Source: Candidatus Thorarchaeota archaeon
GTDB lineage: Archaea; Asgardarchaeota; Thorarchaeia; Thorarchaeales; Thorarchaeaceae
NCBI GenBank assembly: GCA_016839445.1
Contig: JAEOUG010000106.1
Coordinates: 1 to 53,911, forward strand
DNA length: 53,911 nt
Direction: 5' to 3'
The notes beneath the pieces were generated by a model, which was not told where the DNA came from, made no database searches, and saw only the letters and a list, made by a program, of their open reading frames with translations. Within the stretch, counting starts at the first letter, position 1, and every line of letters starts with the position of its first letter. A program made the translations under genes and the position numbers. Positions 33,963 to 41,968 of this stretch are shown here, in pieces.

Positions 33963-34598
33963 ATGGAAGTGAACTGGAAGGAGGCTTTCGTTGATCTGGC
34001 TCAGGCAGCCGATGGGAAGGTGGCGCCAGCATTCAAGCCGCATCAGGCTGCTGTTGCCCTTGTCTTGATAGGCAGAGAACAGCCCCTAGGCAGGTATGAC
34101 CTCTGTGAGAAGATGTCTGTCGGAGAGGGCACCGTGAGAACCCTACTAAAGCGGCTGACAGAGTCGGGCTACATCGAAGCAGAAGGCAAACAGGGACAGT
34201 CACTAACTGCCCCAGGAAGAGGGCTGTTCGAAGAAATATCCAGAGACATACCCATTGGATTGGAACTTGATGTGAGACGCCTGGTCATGTTTCAGGAGGC
34301 CTTCGCCAACCTAGTGAAGGGCAAGTCCCATCTCGTGACTGATGGCATACGCCAGAGAGATGAGGCGATAATTCAGGGAGGATACGGACAAGCAGGCGCG
34401 ACGACGATTATCCAGAAAAACGGGATTCTGGTCATGCCTCCTGATGGGTTTCACATCCTTACAGAATATGAACGAGAGACCCTGCTGATTATCGAGAGCC
34501 TTCGTCCGGAGGACGGAGATGTTGTCGTGATAGGTTCAGCGGATAGCCCGAATCTGGCGAGAGAGGTCTCGATGGCCGCCGCAATGACGCTGTTCTGA
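33963..34598 (+). CDS. winged-helix DNA-binding regulator with C-terminal DUF4443-like domain
   Basis: About 211 residues. The ATG at 33963 with GAGAGG just upstream is chosen over longer in-frame starts, because the extra N-terminus would overlap the ECF gene. Residues 22-75 are a winged helix: ALVLIGREQPLGRYDLCEKMSVGEGTVRTLLKRLTESGYIE. The C-terminal part (about 100-211) ends in ESLRPEDGDVVVIGSADSPNLAREVSMAAAMTL, which resembles the archaeal DUF4443 ligand-domain pattern. It is followed after 1 nt by the ERCC4 nuclease and preceded closely by the ECF cassette, so it may regulate either. Confidence 0.75.
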   Translation: MEVNWKEAFVDLAQAADGKVAPAFKPHQAAVALVLIGREQPLGRYDLCEKMSVGEGTVRTLLKRLTESGYIEAEGKQGQSLTAPGRGLFEEISRDIPIGLELDVRRLVMFQEAFANLVKGKSHLVTDGIRQRDEAIIQGGYGQAGATTIIQKNGILVMPPDGFHILTEYERETLLIIESLRPEDGDVVVIGSADSPNLAREVSMAAAMTLF

Positions 34599-34599
34599 G

Positions 34600-35430
34600 A
34601 TGAATGAGATGCAGACCGACCTGTTCGGGAATGTTCCCGAGATTGTCATTGACGTGCATGAAACCAAAGGGAAGTCCCAGAATTCCGTGAAGCACCTGAT
34701 TTCCATGCTTGACAAAGAAGGTATTCCCTACGTAATCGAGAAGATTCCCATTGGAGACATCCTCGGTGTGGAAGGTGTTGCCATTGAAAGGAAGACCGTG
34801 AATGATTTGGTAAGCACTCTGAAAGGAAGTCCCTCTGGCTCCCCTCGGTTTCAGAAGCAGATGGATGGACTCCTCGAGTACGAGAAGCCATACCTGCTCG
34901 TAGAGAATGTCCTGTCAATCCGCCGAGACCCTCTAAAGGGCTGTATCTACGTTCCCTTCAAGACAAAGCACACAAAGGGCAGACCGTACGTTGTGACAAT
35001 GGAGCGAGCGAGCTATATTCATCCGAGCGCTCTTGATGCGCTTCTTGAGAGTGTCCGCGAACGGGGAATAGAGATCATACAGGGATTCAATGCACTCCAC
35101 TCAGCAGGTCTGATCTTCGGAATCCTTGTTCCTGACGGAAAATCAGCAGCTCAGAAGGGGCAACGTCTCCCCGTAGTCAGAACAAGGAAGGGACTTGATA
35201 GTATGAGCGATGAGCAGGAGTTCTTCGTCGCAGGCTTCCCGGGTGTCAACGTTGTGCGGGCAAGAAGCCTCCTGGCGGAATTCGGCAGTCCGATCGAGGT
35301 TGTGACGAGGACTGAGGAGTGGGGCAAGATTCAGGGAATCGGTCCAAAGACAATAGCCTCCGCTCAGAAGATGCTCTTCGAGAAGTACGCTAAGTCGGAG
35401 AATCCTCCAGATTCGACCCAAGATGAATGA
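34600..35430 (+). CDS. XPF/Mus81-type structure-specific nuclease without helicase domain
   Basis: 276 residues. Residues 14-160 are an ERCC4 nuclease domain: VIDVHETKG, then IPIGDILGVEGVAIERKTVNDLVSTL, where GD, the ERK and the following D form the metal-binding active site. Residues 200-265 carry a helix-hairpin-helix pair (AGFPGVNVVRARSLLAEFGSP and IQGIGPKTIASAQKML) for branched DNA. Archaea often have an XPF short form (nuclease plus HhH, PCNA-dependent) or the Hef form with a helicase; this is the short form. No clear PCNA box is seen at the end (PPDSTQDE). It acts on flaps and forks in DNA repair. Confidence 0.92.
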   Translation: MNEMQTDLFGNVPEIVIDVHETKGKSQNSVKHLISMLDKEGIPYVIEKIPIGDILGVEGVAIERKTVNDLVSTLKGSPSGSPRFQKQMDGLLEYEKPYLLVENVLSIRRDPLKGCIYVPFKTKHTKGRPYVVTMERASYIHPSALDALLESVRERGIEIIQGFNALHSAGLIFGILVPDGKSAAQKGQRLPVVRTRKGLDSMSDEQEFFVAGFPGVNVVRARSLLAEFGSPIEVVTRTEEWGKIQGIGPKTIASAQKMLFEKYAKSENPPDSTQDE

Positions 35431-35439
35431 CCAGCTCAC

Positions 35440-35452
35440 AAGGCTTAAAAGA
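35440..35452 (+). promoter_or_regulatory. TATA box of inositol-phosphate synthase
   Basis: AGGCTTAAAAGAA lies about 50-60 nt upstream of the ATG at 35500. GGTGAT just before the start serves as ribosome-binding site. Confidence 0.5.
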
Positions 35453-35499
35453 AGTAACTATTCTATGACCAAAGAATACCCAAGTAGTGGTGATATGTT

Positions 35500-36588
35500 A
35501 TGGGCGATGTCCGTATAGCGATTGCAGGTCTTGGCAATTGTGCCTCCGCTCTCATTCAGGGGACACATTACTATCGAAACGCCAAGGCCGACGAGGAAGT
35601 CCCAGGACTCATGCATGTTGACTTTGGTGGCTACTTCCCGAAGGATTTGAAGTTCGTTGCAGCGTTCGAAGCAAATCGCAAGAAGATAGGTCTGGACATT
35701 GCCGAAGCCATGTGGGCAGAACCTAACTGCTGCTGGAAGTTTGCACCTGACGTCCCAAAGACCGGAGTGAAGGTCCTCCCGGGACCTATCTCCGACGGCG
35801 TTGCTCCTCACATGAAGGAGTCATTCTTTGCCTACGACGAGGAGGAAATCGAGCCTGTGGATATAGCCGAAGAACTAAGGAAGTCCAAGGCGGACATGCT
35901 GGTTTCGTATCTGCCAGTTGGTAGTGCGAATTCGTCAAGAACGTACGCACAGGCCGCACTAGAGGCCGGAATCGGGTACATCAACGCAATTCCTGAGTTC
36001 ATCGTTTCAGATCCAAACTCGCCAATCGCGCAGGCTTTCGAAAAGAAGGGCATCCCTTGTGCAGGAGATGACATCAAGAGCCAGCTCGGAGCAACCATCC
36101 TTCACAGGGTGTTGGCACAGCTCTTTGACCAGAGAGGTCTCATTTTGCAGAACACCTACCAACTGAACATCGGTGGGAACACAGACTTCGAGAACATGCA
36201 AGTAGAGAACCGCCTCAGCTCGAAGAGGATTAGCAAGACCCAGGCAGTGACAAGCTGCGTGGACTACGAACTCCCTACCAAGATAGGTCCGAGTGACTAC
36301 GTTCCGTTTCTCGAAGACAACAAGGTCTGCTACATCAGTATGCGCTCTAGAGCGTTTGGAGATCTTCCACTGGACCTGGACCTCAAACTCTCAGTCCAAG
36401 ACTCACCGAATAGCGGAGGAGTCATCATCGATGTTGCACGAGCAGTGAAGATTGCGTTGGATCGAGGCATCGGCGGAGAGCTTTCAAGCATCAGCTCCTA
36501 TAGTTTCAAGCATCCAAGATATCAGATCAATGACTTCGAGGCACGAAAGCGTGTCGACGAGTTCATTGAAGGCAAGCGAGAACGCTAG
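35500..36588 (+). CDS. ino1: myo-inositol-1-phosphate synthase
   Basis: 362 residues; converts glucose-6-phosphate to inositol-1-phosphate with bound NAD. The Rossmann start is IAIAGLGNCASALIQG (6-21), followed by SYLPVGSANSSRTYAQAALEAG near 136 and the core DDIKSQLGATILHRVLAQLF near 188, with the catalytic lysine region. NIGGNTDFENM near 225 is the conserved NGGNxD/N-like segment of archaeal and actinobacterial MIPS. Inositol phosphate feeds archaetidylinositol lipids; a CDP-alcohol phosphatidyltransferase is encoded 12 kb away (48367-49092). Confidence 0.95.
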   Translation: MGDVRIAIAGLGNCASALIQGTHYYRNAKADEEVPGLMHVDFGGYFPKDLKFVAAFEANRKKIGLDIAEAMWAEPNCCWKFAPDVPKTGVKVLPGPISDGVAPHMKESFFAYDEEEIEPVDIAEELRKSKADMLVSYLPVGSANSSRTYAQAALEAGIGYINAIPEFIVSDPNSPIAQAFEKKGIPCAGDDIKSQLGATILHRVLAQLFDQRGLILQNTYQLNIGGNTDFENMQVENRLSSKRISKTQAVTSCVDYELPTKIGPSDYVPFLEDNKVCYISMRSRAFGDLPLDLDLKLSVQDSPNSGGVIIDVARAVKIALDRGIGGELSSISSYSFKHPRYQINDFEARKRVDEFIEGKRER

Positions 36589-36607
36589 CCATTGAAAAGA
36601 GAGTGGG

Positions 36608-36632
36608 TCAGCCTAGAGTGGCTCTAGGCTGA
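36608..36632. terminator. bidirectional hairpin between convergent genes
   Basis: An 11-bp perfect inverted repeat (TCAGCCTAGAG/CTCTAGGCTGA) around a 3-nt loop sits midway between the stops of inositol-phosphate synthase and the M42 peptidase. Position and symmetry fit a shared terminator or transcript-end stabiliser; no long T tract follows. Confidence 0.5.
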
Positions 36633-36642
36633 TTCACACATT

Positions 36643-37791
36643 CTAGACTTCTGTGAAGCTCTTTACAGTCTTCTCATCAAGCGTCTGAAGCACTTCAACG
36701 AGAAGCTGTACTGCGTTTTCCACATCTTCTAGGTCGAGCATTGCGTGGTGAGAGTGGATGTACCGTGTGGGAATCCCAAGAAACAGAGATGGTGCGCCCA
36801 TGCCTGACAAGTGGATGCTTCCTGCATCAGTTCCTCCCGACGGCAGGAATGCAATCTGATGCTTGATTCCCTTTTCTTCTGCTAAATCCATCACGTATCT
36901 TCTGAGGCGAGGGTTGGGTATCATTGACCCGTCACCTGCAGAGATTGATACACCCTTGCCCATCTTCTGGACAAGACCCTTTGCATCAGGAGAGTCACCA
37001 GAAATGTCTACGTCAAGAGCGAACCCGATGTCAGGCTTGAGCATCTGGGCAGACGTACGAGCTCCTCTGAGGCCCACCTCCTCCTGTGTTGTCGAACAGA
37101 AGTATGCAGTGCAGGGTATTGAGATTCCCTGCTCCGAGATGCGCCGAAGGGCCTCTAGCACAATGAAGACACCGATCCTGTCATCAAAGGCCTTGGCTAC
37201 TCCTATGGTCACGTCGCGCACGACTTCCTCAGCATCCTCATCGTCTTCAGGCTTCTCCTTCCACTTCCGCTTCATGGTTCGGAATGTAGCCAGAGGCACA
37301 GCCGAGTCTCCGACTCGAATGCCGAGCCCCTCAACTTCCTTCTTGGAGGATGCACCCACGTCTATGAACATCTTGTCCTTAGTCACAACCTTGGCTCTCT
37401 GCTCGGCTGTCAAGAGGTGAGGCGGAGTTGCTCCAATCACTCCAATGATCTTCTCATTACCCTTGTATGGCTTGATTAGGACCTCTTGCGTCAGCAGAGT
37501 CTGATCCCACCAGCCGCCAAGCTGATTGAACCTCAGGTATCCTTCTTTCGTGATGTCAGTAATGATAAAGCCAATCTCGTCCACATGGCCGGCCATCATG
37601 ATCTTGGGGCCGCCTTCTCCCTTGCGGAAGACCAGCGAGCCGAGACCATCATGAAGAGTTTCGTCGGCGAGCTTCTCGCCATACTCTCGGACTATCTTCT
37701 GGGCCTCATGTTCATGTCCACTGGGCCCAAAGGCGTTGCAGAGCTTCTCGAGAAGCTCCAAATCTAGCTTCAATTCACCCATCGGTTTCAC
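36643..37791 (-). CDS. M42 family aminopeptidase (TET/deblocking type)
   Basis: 382 residues. Metal ligands are the His in MMAGHVDEIGFI near 69, the Asp in AKAFDDRIG near 203, the catalytic Glu pair in STTQEEVGLRGA near 237, the Asp in FALDVDIS near 258 and the His in RYIHSHHAMLD near 350. This is the full M42 set. Archaeal members form 12-subunit tetrahedral particles that trim peptides released by the proteasome. A charged insertion (KRKWKEKPEDDEDAEE) near 170-185 is unusual. The start may be Met1 or Met4. Confidence 0.93.
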   Translation of the reverse strand: MKPMGELKLDLELLEKLCNAFGPSGHEHEAQKIVREYGEKLADETLHDGLGSLVFRKGEGGPKIMMAGHVDEIGFIITDITKEGYLRFNQLGGWWDQTLLTQEVLIKPYKGNEKIIGVIGATPPHLLTAEQRAKVVTKDKMFIDVGASSKKEVEGLGIRVGDSAVPLATFRTMKRKWKEKPEDDEDAEEVVRDVTIGVAKAFDDRIGVFIVLEALRRISEQGISIPCTAYFCSTTQEEVGLRGARTSAQMLKPDIGFALDVDISGDSPDAKGLVQKMGKGVSISAGDGSMIPNPRLRRYVMDLAEEKGIKHQIAFLPSGGTDAGSIHLSGMGAPSLFLGIPTRYIHSHHAMLDLEDVENAVQLLVEVLQTLDEKTVKSFTEV

Positions 37792-37871
37792 TTCACAGAG
37801 CGGTTAGAATGAGCTACGGCGACGGAGGTTCCTCTAAAGTGGTTTTGGTTCGAGCAGTGTTTCGTCGCCAG

Positions 37872-38411
37872 TCACTGCAGTGTGCTCTTAGCCAAGAGAT
37901 AGAAGGCCTCTTCCACATTCTGGCCTGTGAGAGCACTTGTCTCAAGGTATCCGACAAGGCCATGCTCCCTTACGAACTCCTCAGCCATCTCAGTAGTGAT
38001 TACTCGCTCATCAGCTAGATCTACCTTGTTCGCCAAGAGTATGATTGGAATCCTCTCGCCAAGGGCGTCCTCGGTCTCCTGGATCCATTTCGGAAGCTCA
38101 ATCCATGTGCTTTTGCGGGTAGTGTCGAAGACAAGAAGTGCACCCTTCGACCCACGATAGTAGCTCCCCCTGATGAAATCGAACCGCTGCTGACCTGCCA
38201 AGTCCCATACCAATAGCTTGACCACGACATTGCGACCATTGTTGCCCTGAAGGGCTACAGTCTTCACGGCAAATTGAGAGCCAATGGTCACGATGTACTC
38301 CTCTGAGAACTTGTGTGTGAGGAATCTGTTGACTAGGGCTGTCTTTCCACTGCCTCCGGCCCCAATCATGACGACCTTTCGCATGTAGTCAAAGCCGCCG
38401 CTACTCAACAT
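37872..38411 (-). CDS. Rab/Ras-like small GTPase
   Basis: 179 residues, the most eukaryote-like GTPase in the window. G1 GAGGSGKT (17-24), switch I threonine in EYIVTIGSQF (42), G3 WDLAGQQRF (69-77), G4 NKVD (128-131) and G5 ETSA (157-160). All catalytic elements including the switch II glutamine are intact. There is no C-terminal cysteine motif, so membrane attachment would need a partner. AGGTGA lies directly before the ATG at 38411; Met10 is an alternative start nearer the domain. Single gene, divergent from the RHH regulator. Confidence 0.94.
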   Translation of the reverse strand: MLSSGGFDYMRKVVMIGAGGSGKTALVNRFLTHKFSEEYIVTIGSQFAVKTVALQGNNGRNVVVKLLVWDLAGQQRFDFIRGSYYRGSKGALLVFDTTRKSTWIELPKWIQETEDALGERIPIILLANKVDLADERVITTEMAEEFVREHGLVGYLETSALTGQNVEEAFYLLAKSTLQ

Positions 38412-38604
38412 TTCACCTCTAAGTTCAATCGCTTCATGTCATGGTCGTGAGCGCAACACGAATGGTTAGGCATGCTCCGACGGTCCAATGCGTTGGTCTT
38501 GGCTTGTCCATATTTAGACTTACTTGCTATGAATCACTGTCAGCGGGCCAGAAGGAAGCTGTTTTGGCAGTCAGGTTGGCGCCCTCACCCCATCTGGTTC
38601 CATT

Positions 38605-38616
38605 GGTTTATATCGC
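38605..38616 (+). promoter_or_regulatory. TATA box of the RHH regulator
   Basis: TTGGTTTATATC is a near-consensus archaeal TATA box 38-45 nt before the ATG at 38653. Confidence 0.55.
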
Positions 38617-38652
38617 CTCCCTTCCGCGTCTAGTAGTCCGAGAGGGAAACCA

Positions 38653-38835
38653 ATGCAACTCGTTACAGTGAAAATGAGCGACATCTATGTGAACGGTCTT
38701 GACAAGCTTGTAGAGATAGGCATGTACCCATCAAGAAGTGAGGCAATCCGAGTTGCCATTCGAGACCTACTGAGACGAGAGCTATGGCCCAGCGATGGAA
38801 GTCCGCTGACACTGACGTCTGAGAAGGACGAGTAG
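38653..38835 (+). CDS. ribbon-helix-helix (CopG-type) DNA-binding protein
   Basis: 60 residues. MQLVTVKMSDIYVNGLDKLVEIGMYPSRSEAIRVAIRDLLRREL is the classic ribbon-helix-helix: a beta strand (VTVKM), helix A, the G-x-x-x-SRSE turn and helix B. It should dimerise and bind DNA as a regulator. A strong TATA box precedes it. It may control the membrane-protein/ATPase pair that follows 80 nt downstream, which is inference. Confidence 0.93.
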   Translation: MQLVTVKMSDIYVNGLDKLVEIGMYPSRSEAIRVAIRDLLRRELWPSDGSPLTLTSEKDE

Positions 38836-38914
38836 CAGAAGCGCCCACAAGACACATTAATGCAAGTGATTTGCTGATAGGCAAAAGCACGTCTTCGTTG
38901 GAGGCAGTGAGACT

Positions 38915-39439
38915 TTGAATCTAAGGGTGTTCTTCAAGAGCGTAAAGTTCGGGTTCCGCGCCAGGAGAAGAGTGGCAATCTGGATGCTTGTGTATGCACT
39001 CCTCTTCCTTGTTGTTTCGGATGGATTGACGTTGCCACTTCAGCCGGGCTGGTTCTGGTATGTGATACTGGCGCTGATTCTGTCAACGTTCTACGCGATT
39101 CTGATATCTCAGTTCAGAAGGCGAGACATGTCTGTCCTCAAGTGTATAGGATGGGCGAACAATGATGTCTTGCTCTTGGTAGCCGGAGAAGTGCTACTGG
39201 TGACGATTGTTTCGTTCTTGGTGCTGCTACAGATTAGCTTTGAGATCCTGGGAATATTCGCCTATTTCTTCGCAGGCGTGCCCTCGATATTCCAGGGAGT
39301 CGTGGACTTCATTGTCATACAACCGGTTTCCCTCTTCACGACTTTCTTCGTGATTCTGGCGTTCCAGATTCCTGGGCTTCTCATCGCGCAGCGTCGAGCC
39401 ATGTCGGTACCGCCTATGAAGGCGCTAAGGGAGGAGTGA
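38915..39439 (+). CDS. short FtsX-like membrane protein of an ABC unit
   Basis: 174 residues, TTG start with GGAGG about 10 nt before it. Four membrane spans (about 22-38, 46-66, 84-107, 138-160). The segment ISQFRRRDMSVLKCIGWANNDVLLLVAGEVLLV after span 2 is the FtsX/MacB permease signature (E/RxxMSVLKxIGW), and SVPPMKALREE at the end is the usual FtsX tail. The large extracellular domain is missing, so this is a minimal permease. The ABC ATPase gene starts 6 nt after it and is surely its partner. Confidence 0.82.
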   Translation: MNLRVFFKSVKFGFRARRRVAIWMLVYALLFLVVSDGLTLPLQPGWFWYVILALILSTFYAILISQFRRRDMSVLKCIGWANNDVLLLVAGEVLLVTIVSFLVLLQISFEILGIFAYFFAGVPSIFQGVVDFIVIQPVSLFTTFFVILAFQIPGLLIAQRRAMSVPPMKALREE

Positions 39440-39444
39440 AGTAG

Positions 39445-40122
39445 ATGGCACAACCAATAATCCAGCTCGAAGATGTACACAAGGAATACGGCAAAGGCAA
39501 GAACACTGTTGCGGCCCTGAAAGACATCAACCTGGAAATCCAGAGAGGAGAGTTCGTTGCGGTGGTCGGCCCCAGCGGATGCGGCAAGTCAACCCTTCTC
39601 CATGTGATGGCAGGCCTGGAACATCCAACCTCCGGTAGGATTCTTCTTGACGGAGTCGATGTCACTCTCGTGAGTGAGAGGGACCTGCCCAAGGTCCGAG
39701 CCCAGAAGGTCGGGTTCGTGTTCCAAGCATTCCTCCTCATAGAAGATCTCACCGCGTTTGAGAACGTGCAGTCGGTTCTCTGGCCGAGCTTCGATTACAC
39801 AAAGGAGAAGCAGGAAGAGATGGCCCTTGAGGTGCTGCGTGAGGTGGATATGCTGGAGCGTAGAGACCACTTCCCACGGCAGATGAGCGGCGGTGAACAG
39901 CAGCGGATAGCAATAGGCAGGGCCCTCGTGAACAACCCACCAGTGCTCTTCTGCGATGAACCCACTGGGAATCTGGACTCGAAGACCGGCGAGAACATCA
40001 TGAAGATCATATCGCAGCTGAACAAGGACCGAAACATGACCGTGGTTCTTGTGACTCATAATGAGGATCTAGTGAAGTTCGCCCGACGTACTCTGCGGAT
40101 GAAAGATGGGGTCCTTCGTTAG
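39445..40122 (+). CDS. ABC transporter ATPase (LolD/MacB family)
   Basis: 225 residues: Walker [10 protein letters not shown] (about 45-53), Q-loop [14 protein letters not shown], signature [15 protein letters not shown] near 142, Walker [15 protein letters not shown] and switch histidine VVLVTHNED. The AFLLI-x-x-LTAFENV pattern is typical of ATPases that drive FtsX-type mechanotransmission complexes. It pairs with the preceding membrane protein to form an extrusion or signalling complex. Confidence 0.94.
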   Translation: MAQPIIQLEDVHKEYGKGKNTVAALKDINLEIQRGEFVAVVGPSGCGKSTLLHVMAGLEHPTSGRILLDGVDVTLVSERDLPKVRAQKVGFVFQAFLLIEDLTAFENVQSVLWPSFDYTKEKQEEMALEVLREVDMLERRDHFPRQMSGGEQQRIAIGRALVNNPPVLFCDEPTGNLDSKTGENIMKIISQLNKDRNMTVVLVTHNEDLVKFARRTLRMKDGVLR

Positions 40123-40148
40123 ATCCGCAGCAACAGGAGTGGCGCCCC

Positions 40149-40982
40149 ATGCAGCCCGCAGACTGTAAGGGACAAGAGGACCTTGCAGAGAGACTGGCAG
40201 AAGAGGGGAAGAACTCGCTGGCGATGGACAGCTTCATCAGGGCAGCTGACTGCTGGAAGCGGTGGGAGTCATTCTCAAAGGCGGCTCAGGCATACGAGAG
40301 AGCGTATGAGCACGGCATGTTAGCACAGAGATGTGCCGATGCAGCTCTGGTGATGACCGCAGCCAGCTCAGCCTGGGCAAAGCATGGTGAGCATGAGAAA
40401 TTCGAGATCAACTGCCAGATTGCAGCACAAGCGTATGTTTCAGCTGCAGAAGAGAAGAAGGACCCTCTCCTCCTCATCGACGGAGCATACTGCGCAGTGA
40501 CTGGAGGAGACATAGACCTTGCGAGAATGCTACTGGAAGGCGCAATTGAGAGTACACACGGAGAGGCGACAGGCCTGATTGATCTGGGTCTGATGCTCAC
40601 AGAGTATAGATTCGGCGATGCGTACAAGATGCTGGAAGAGATCCTCGCGGATGAGCTGGACGCAGACCATCTTGGAAAGGTCAGGAGAGCATTTGAGATG
40701 GTGCTTGCCGGATTCGTTAGGACAACCCTCGAATCAGAGGCGGCAGTATCTCTCTCCAGCCTCGCCGAAAGCACAGGTCTGGAGCCGACGACACTTAAGA
40801 GATTGGTCCGCAAAGGAATCAACGACGGACTCATTCCTGGCTTCATGGATGACAGCTCCGACGAAATCCTCGTGGATTCAGACCGCTTTGACGTGGAGAG
40901 CCTTGAGAAGAGAAAAGGGCCCATCATGAGCAGAGACCTTGAGGATCCCGGAGCGTGGGACATGGAACTAGATGATGAATAG
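40149..40982 (+). CDS. helical-repeat protein with PCI-like winged helix
   Basis: 277 residues. Residues 8-190 are TPR-like antiparallel helices ([45 protein letters not shown] and onward). Residues 197-245 read [45 protein letters not shown]. This fits the winged-helix half of PCI domains (I-x-L-x-x-L-A-x-x-x-x-L-x-x-x-x-V-E-x-x-V-x-x-x-I-x-x-G-x-I-x-G-x-I-D), as in proteasome lid, COP9 and eIF3 subunits, and the order of helical repeats then winged helix is the same. An acidic tail follows ([16 protein letters not shown]). SNAP-like TPR proteins are the alternative for the N-terminal half. It lies 27 nt after the ABC ATPase. Confidence 0.8.
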   Translation: MQPADCKGQEDLAERLAEEGKNSLAMDSFIRAADCWKRWESFSKAAQAYERAYEHGMLAQRCADAALVMTAASSAWAKHGEHEKFEINCQIAAQAYVSAAEEKKDPLLLIDGAYCAVTGGDIDLARMLLEGAIESTHGEATGLIDLGLMLTEYRFGDAYKMLEEILADELDADHLGKVRRAFEMVLAGFVRTTLESEAAVSLSSLAESTGLEPTTLKRLVRKGINDGLIPGFMDDSSDEILVDSDRFDVESLEKRKGPIMSRDLEDPGAWDMELDDE

Positions 40983-41029
40983 GGGGATGTTCCTGCGGAA
41001 TCAAGACGAATCCCCTAGAAGACTTTTTT
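40982..41029 (+). terminator. hairpin and T run after the PCI-like gene
   Basis: GGGGAT/ATCCCC (40983-41015) with an inner TTCC/GGAA stem is followed by seven T residues (41023-41029). This ends the ABC/PCI-like transcript. Confidence 0.6.
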
Positions 41030-41082
41030 AGTACCGTTGCTGAATCTCACACTCGCCCGGCAACGCTCGCAGGTGGTTATGA

Positions 41083-41301
41083 ATGGCTGAAGGGCTGAAA
41101 TGGCTGCAATGCCCAGTCTGCAAGGAATCGATCTACTGGAGAGTCCCAGAGGAGGGTCTCAAGAAGATCAAGCGATTCCCAGCCCCTGTAGTCATCAAGC
41201 ATAAGGACCACTATCTTGTTTGTTACCTTGACTCTCACTATCAGCTTGCCGACACAGAAGTGGCTGCTGACTGTGTGGAGGGGAGAGCAAAAGAGGGTTG
41301 A
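41083..41301 (+). CDS. small protein with a single CPxC knuckle, unknown
   Basis: 72 residues. WLQCPVCKESIYWRVPEE near the start gives one zinc-knuckle half; two more cysteines (VCYLDS and ADCVEG) are single and could complete a metal site. The middle FPAPVVIKHKDHYLVCYLDSHYQL reads as beta strands. It has an ATG and a GCAGGTGG ribosome site. Not recognised as a known family. It is convergent with the helical protein at 41328, 26 nt away. Confidence 0.65.
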   Translation: MAEGLKWLQCPVCKESIYWRVPEEGLKKIKRFPAPVVIKHKDHYLVCYLDSHYQLADTEVAADCVEGRAKEG

Positions 41302-41327
41302 GGAGTACTTCTGGGCAGCCGCTTGTT

Positions 41328-41864
41328 CTATTCGATTCCATTGTCCATTGCCCATTCTAGGACCCTTGAGGCTTGAGCACTGGCCATTCCCCACGACTGA
41401 AGATTCAGCACCAGGTTCCTGATGCCCGTAATCCAGTCCTCCAATAGGTTCTTGATTCTGGCCTTGAGGCCTTCATCGTCAACATCTCTGAAGATTGGGA
41501 GTATCTTGTCAACCAGACTCTGGGATAGAACTAGGATGGTCTCAAGCCGGGCAATCCACTCCTCGCGCGGGAGGCCAGAAAGGGTCTGCGCAACAGCCAG
41601 GTGGTAGTCATACTGAGCGGTGTAGTATCGGAGCCTCCAGCTGAGCACCTCTACAAGGATAGTGCGGTGCGCGACGCTTGGAGCCGTCTTGATGAGCAAG
41701 TTGATGAACCTCTGAGTCATCTCATCTGCAGACCTACTGGCGTCGAAGTAGAGTGCCATAGCCTGTTGGTAGTCATGTCCGGAGAGACATTCGTCCGCAC
41801 GGCCCACAGCCTCTTTGAAGCGCTGAAGCAATGCACGTGTGGAGTCGCCTTCCAGTTCTTCCAA
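41328..41864 (-). CDS. all-helical cytosolic protein, unknown
   Basis: 178 residues, almost entirely helical by composition. One TPR-like helix pair (RADECLSGHDYQQAMALYFDASRSADEM) near 22-50 is followed by longer helices with Trp and Leu heptads (WITGIRNLVLNLQSWGMASAQASRVLEWAMDNG). No catalytic motif, signal or span. The next gene on this strand (COG2248-like hydrolase) ends 104 nt upstream, so it may be a separate unit. Function not recognised. Confidence 0.7.
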   Translation of the reverse strand: MEELEGDSTRALLQRFKEAVGRADECLSGHDYQQAMALYFDASRSADEMTQRFINLLIKTAPSVAHRTILVEVLSWRLRYYTAQYDYHLAVAQTLSGLPREEWIARLETILVLSQSLVDKILPIFRDVDDEGLKARIKNLLEDWITGIRNLVLNLQSWGMASAQASRVLEWAMDNGIE

Positions 41865-41968
41865 CGGTCAAGAACACCCCTTGTCTGCACAGATTAGATG
41901 AAATCTTCTGTTGGTTCAAGTGGAGAGAACTCAAATCCAATATGATGTTTTTCCGTGTGTAAGAACTC

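Noticed and set aside
33876..34598. Longer start for the winged-helix regulator
   Set aside because: It would overlap the ECF S gene by over 80 nt; the ATG at 33963 has a ribosome site.
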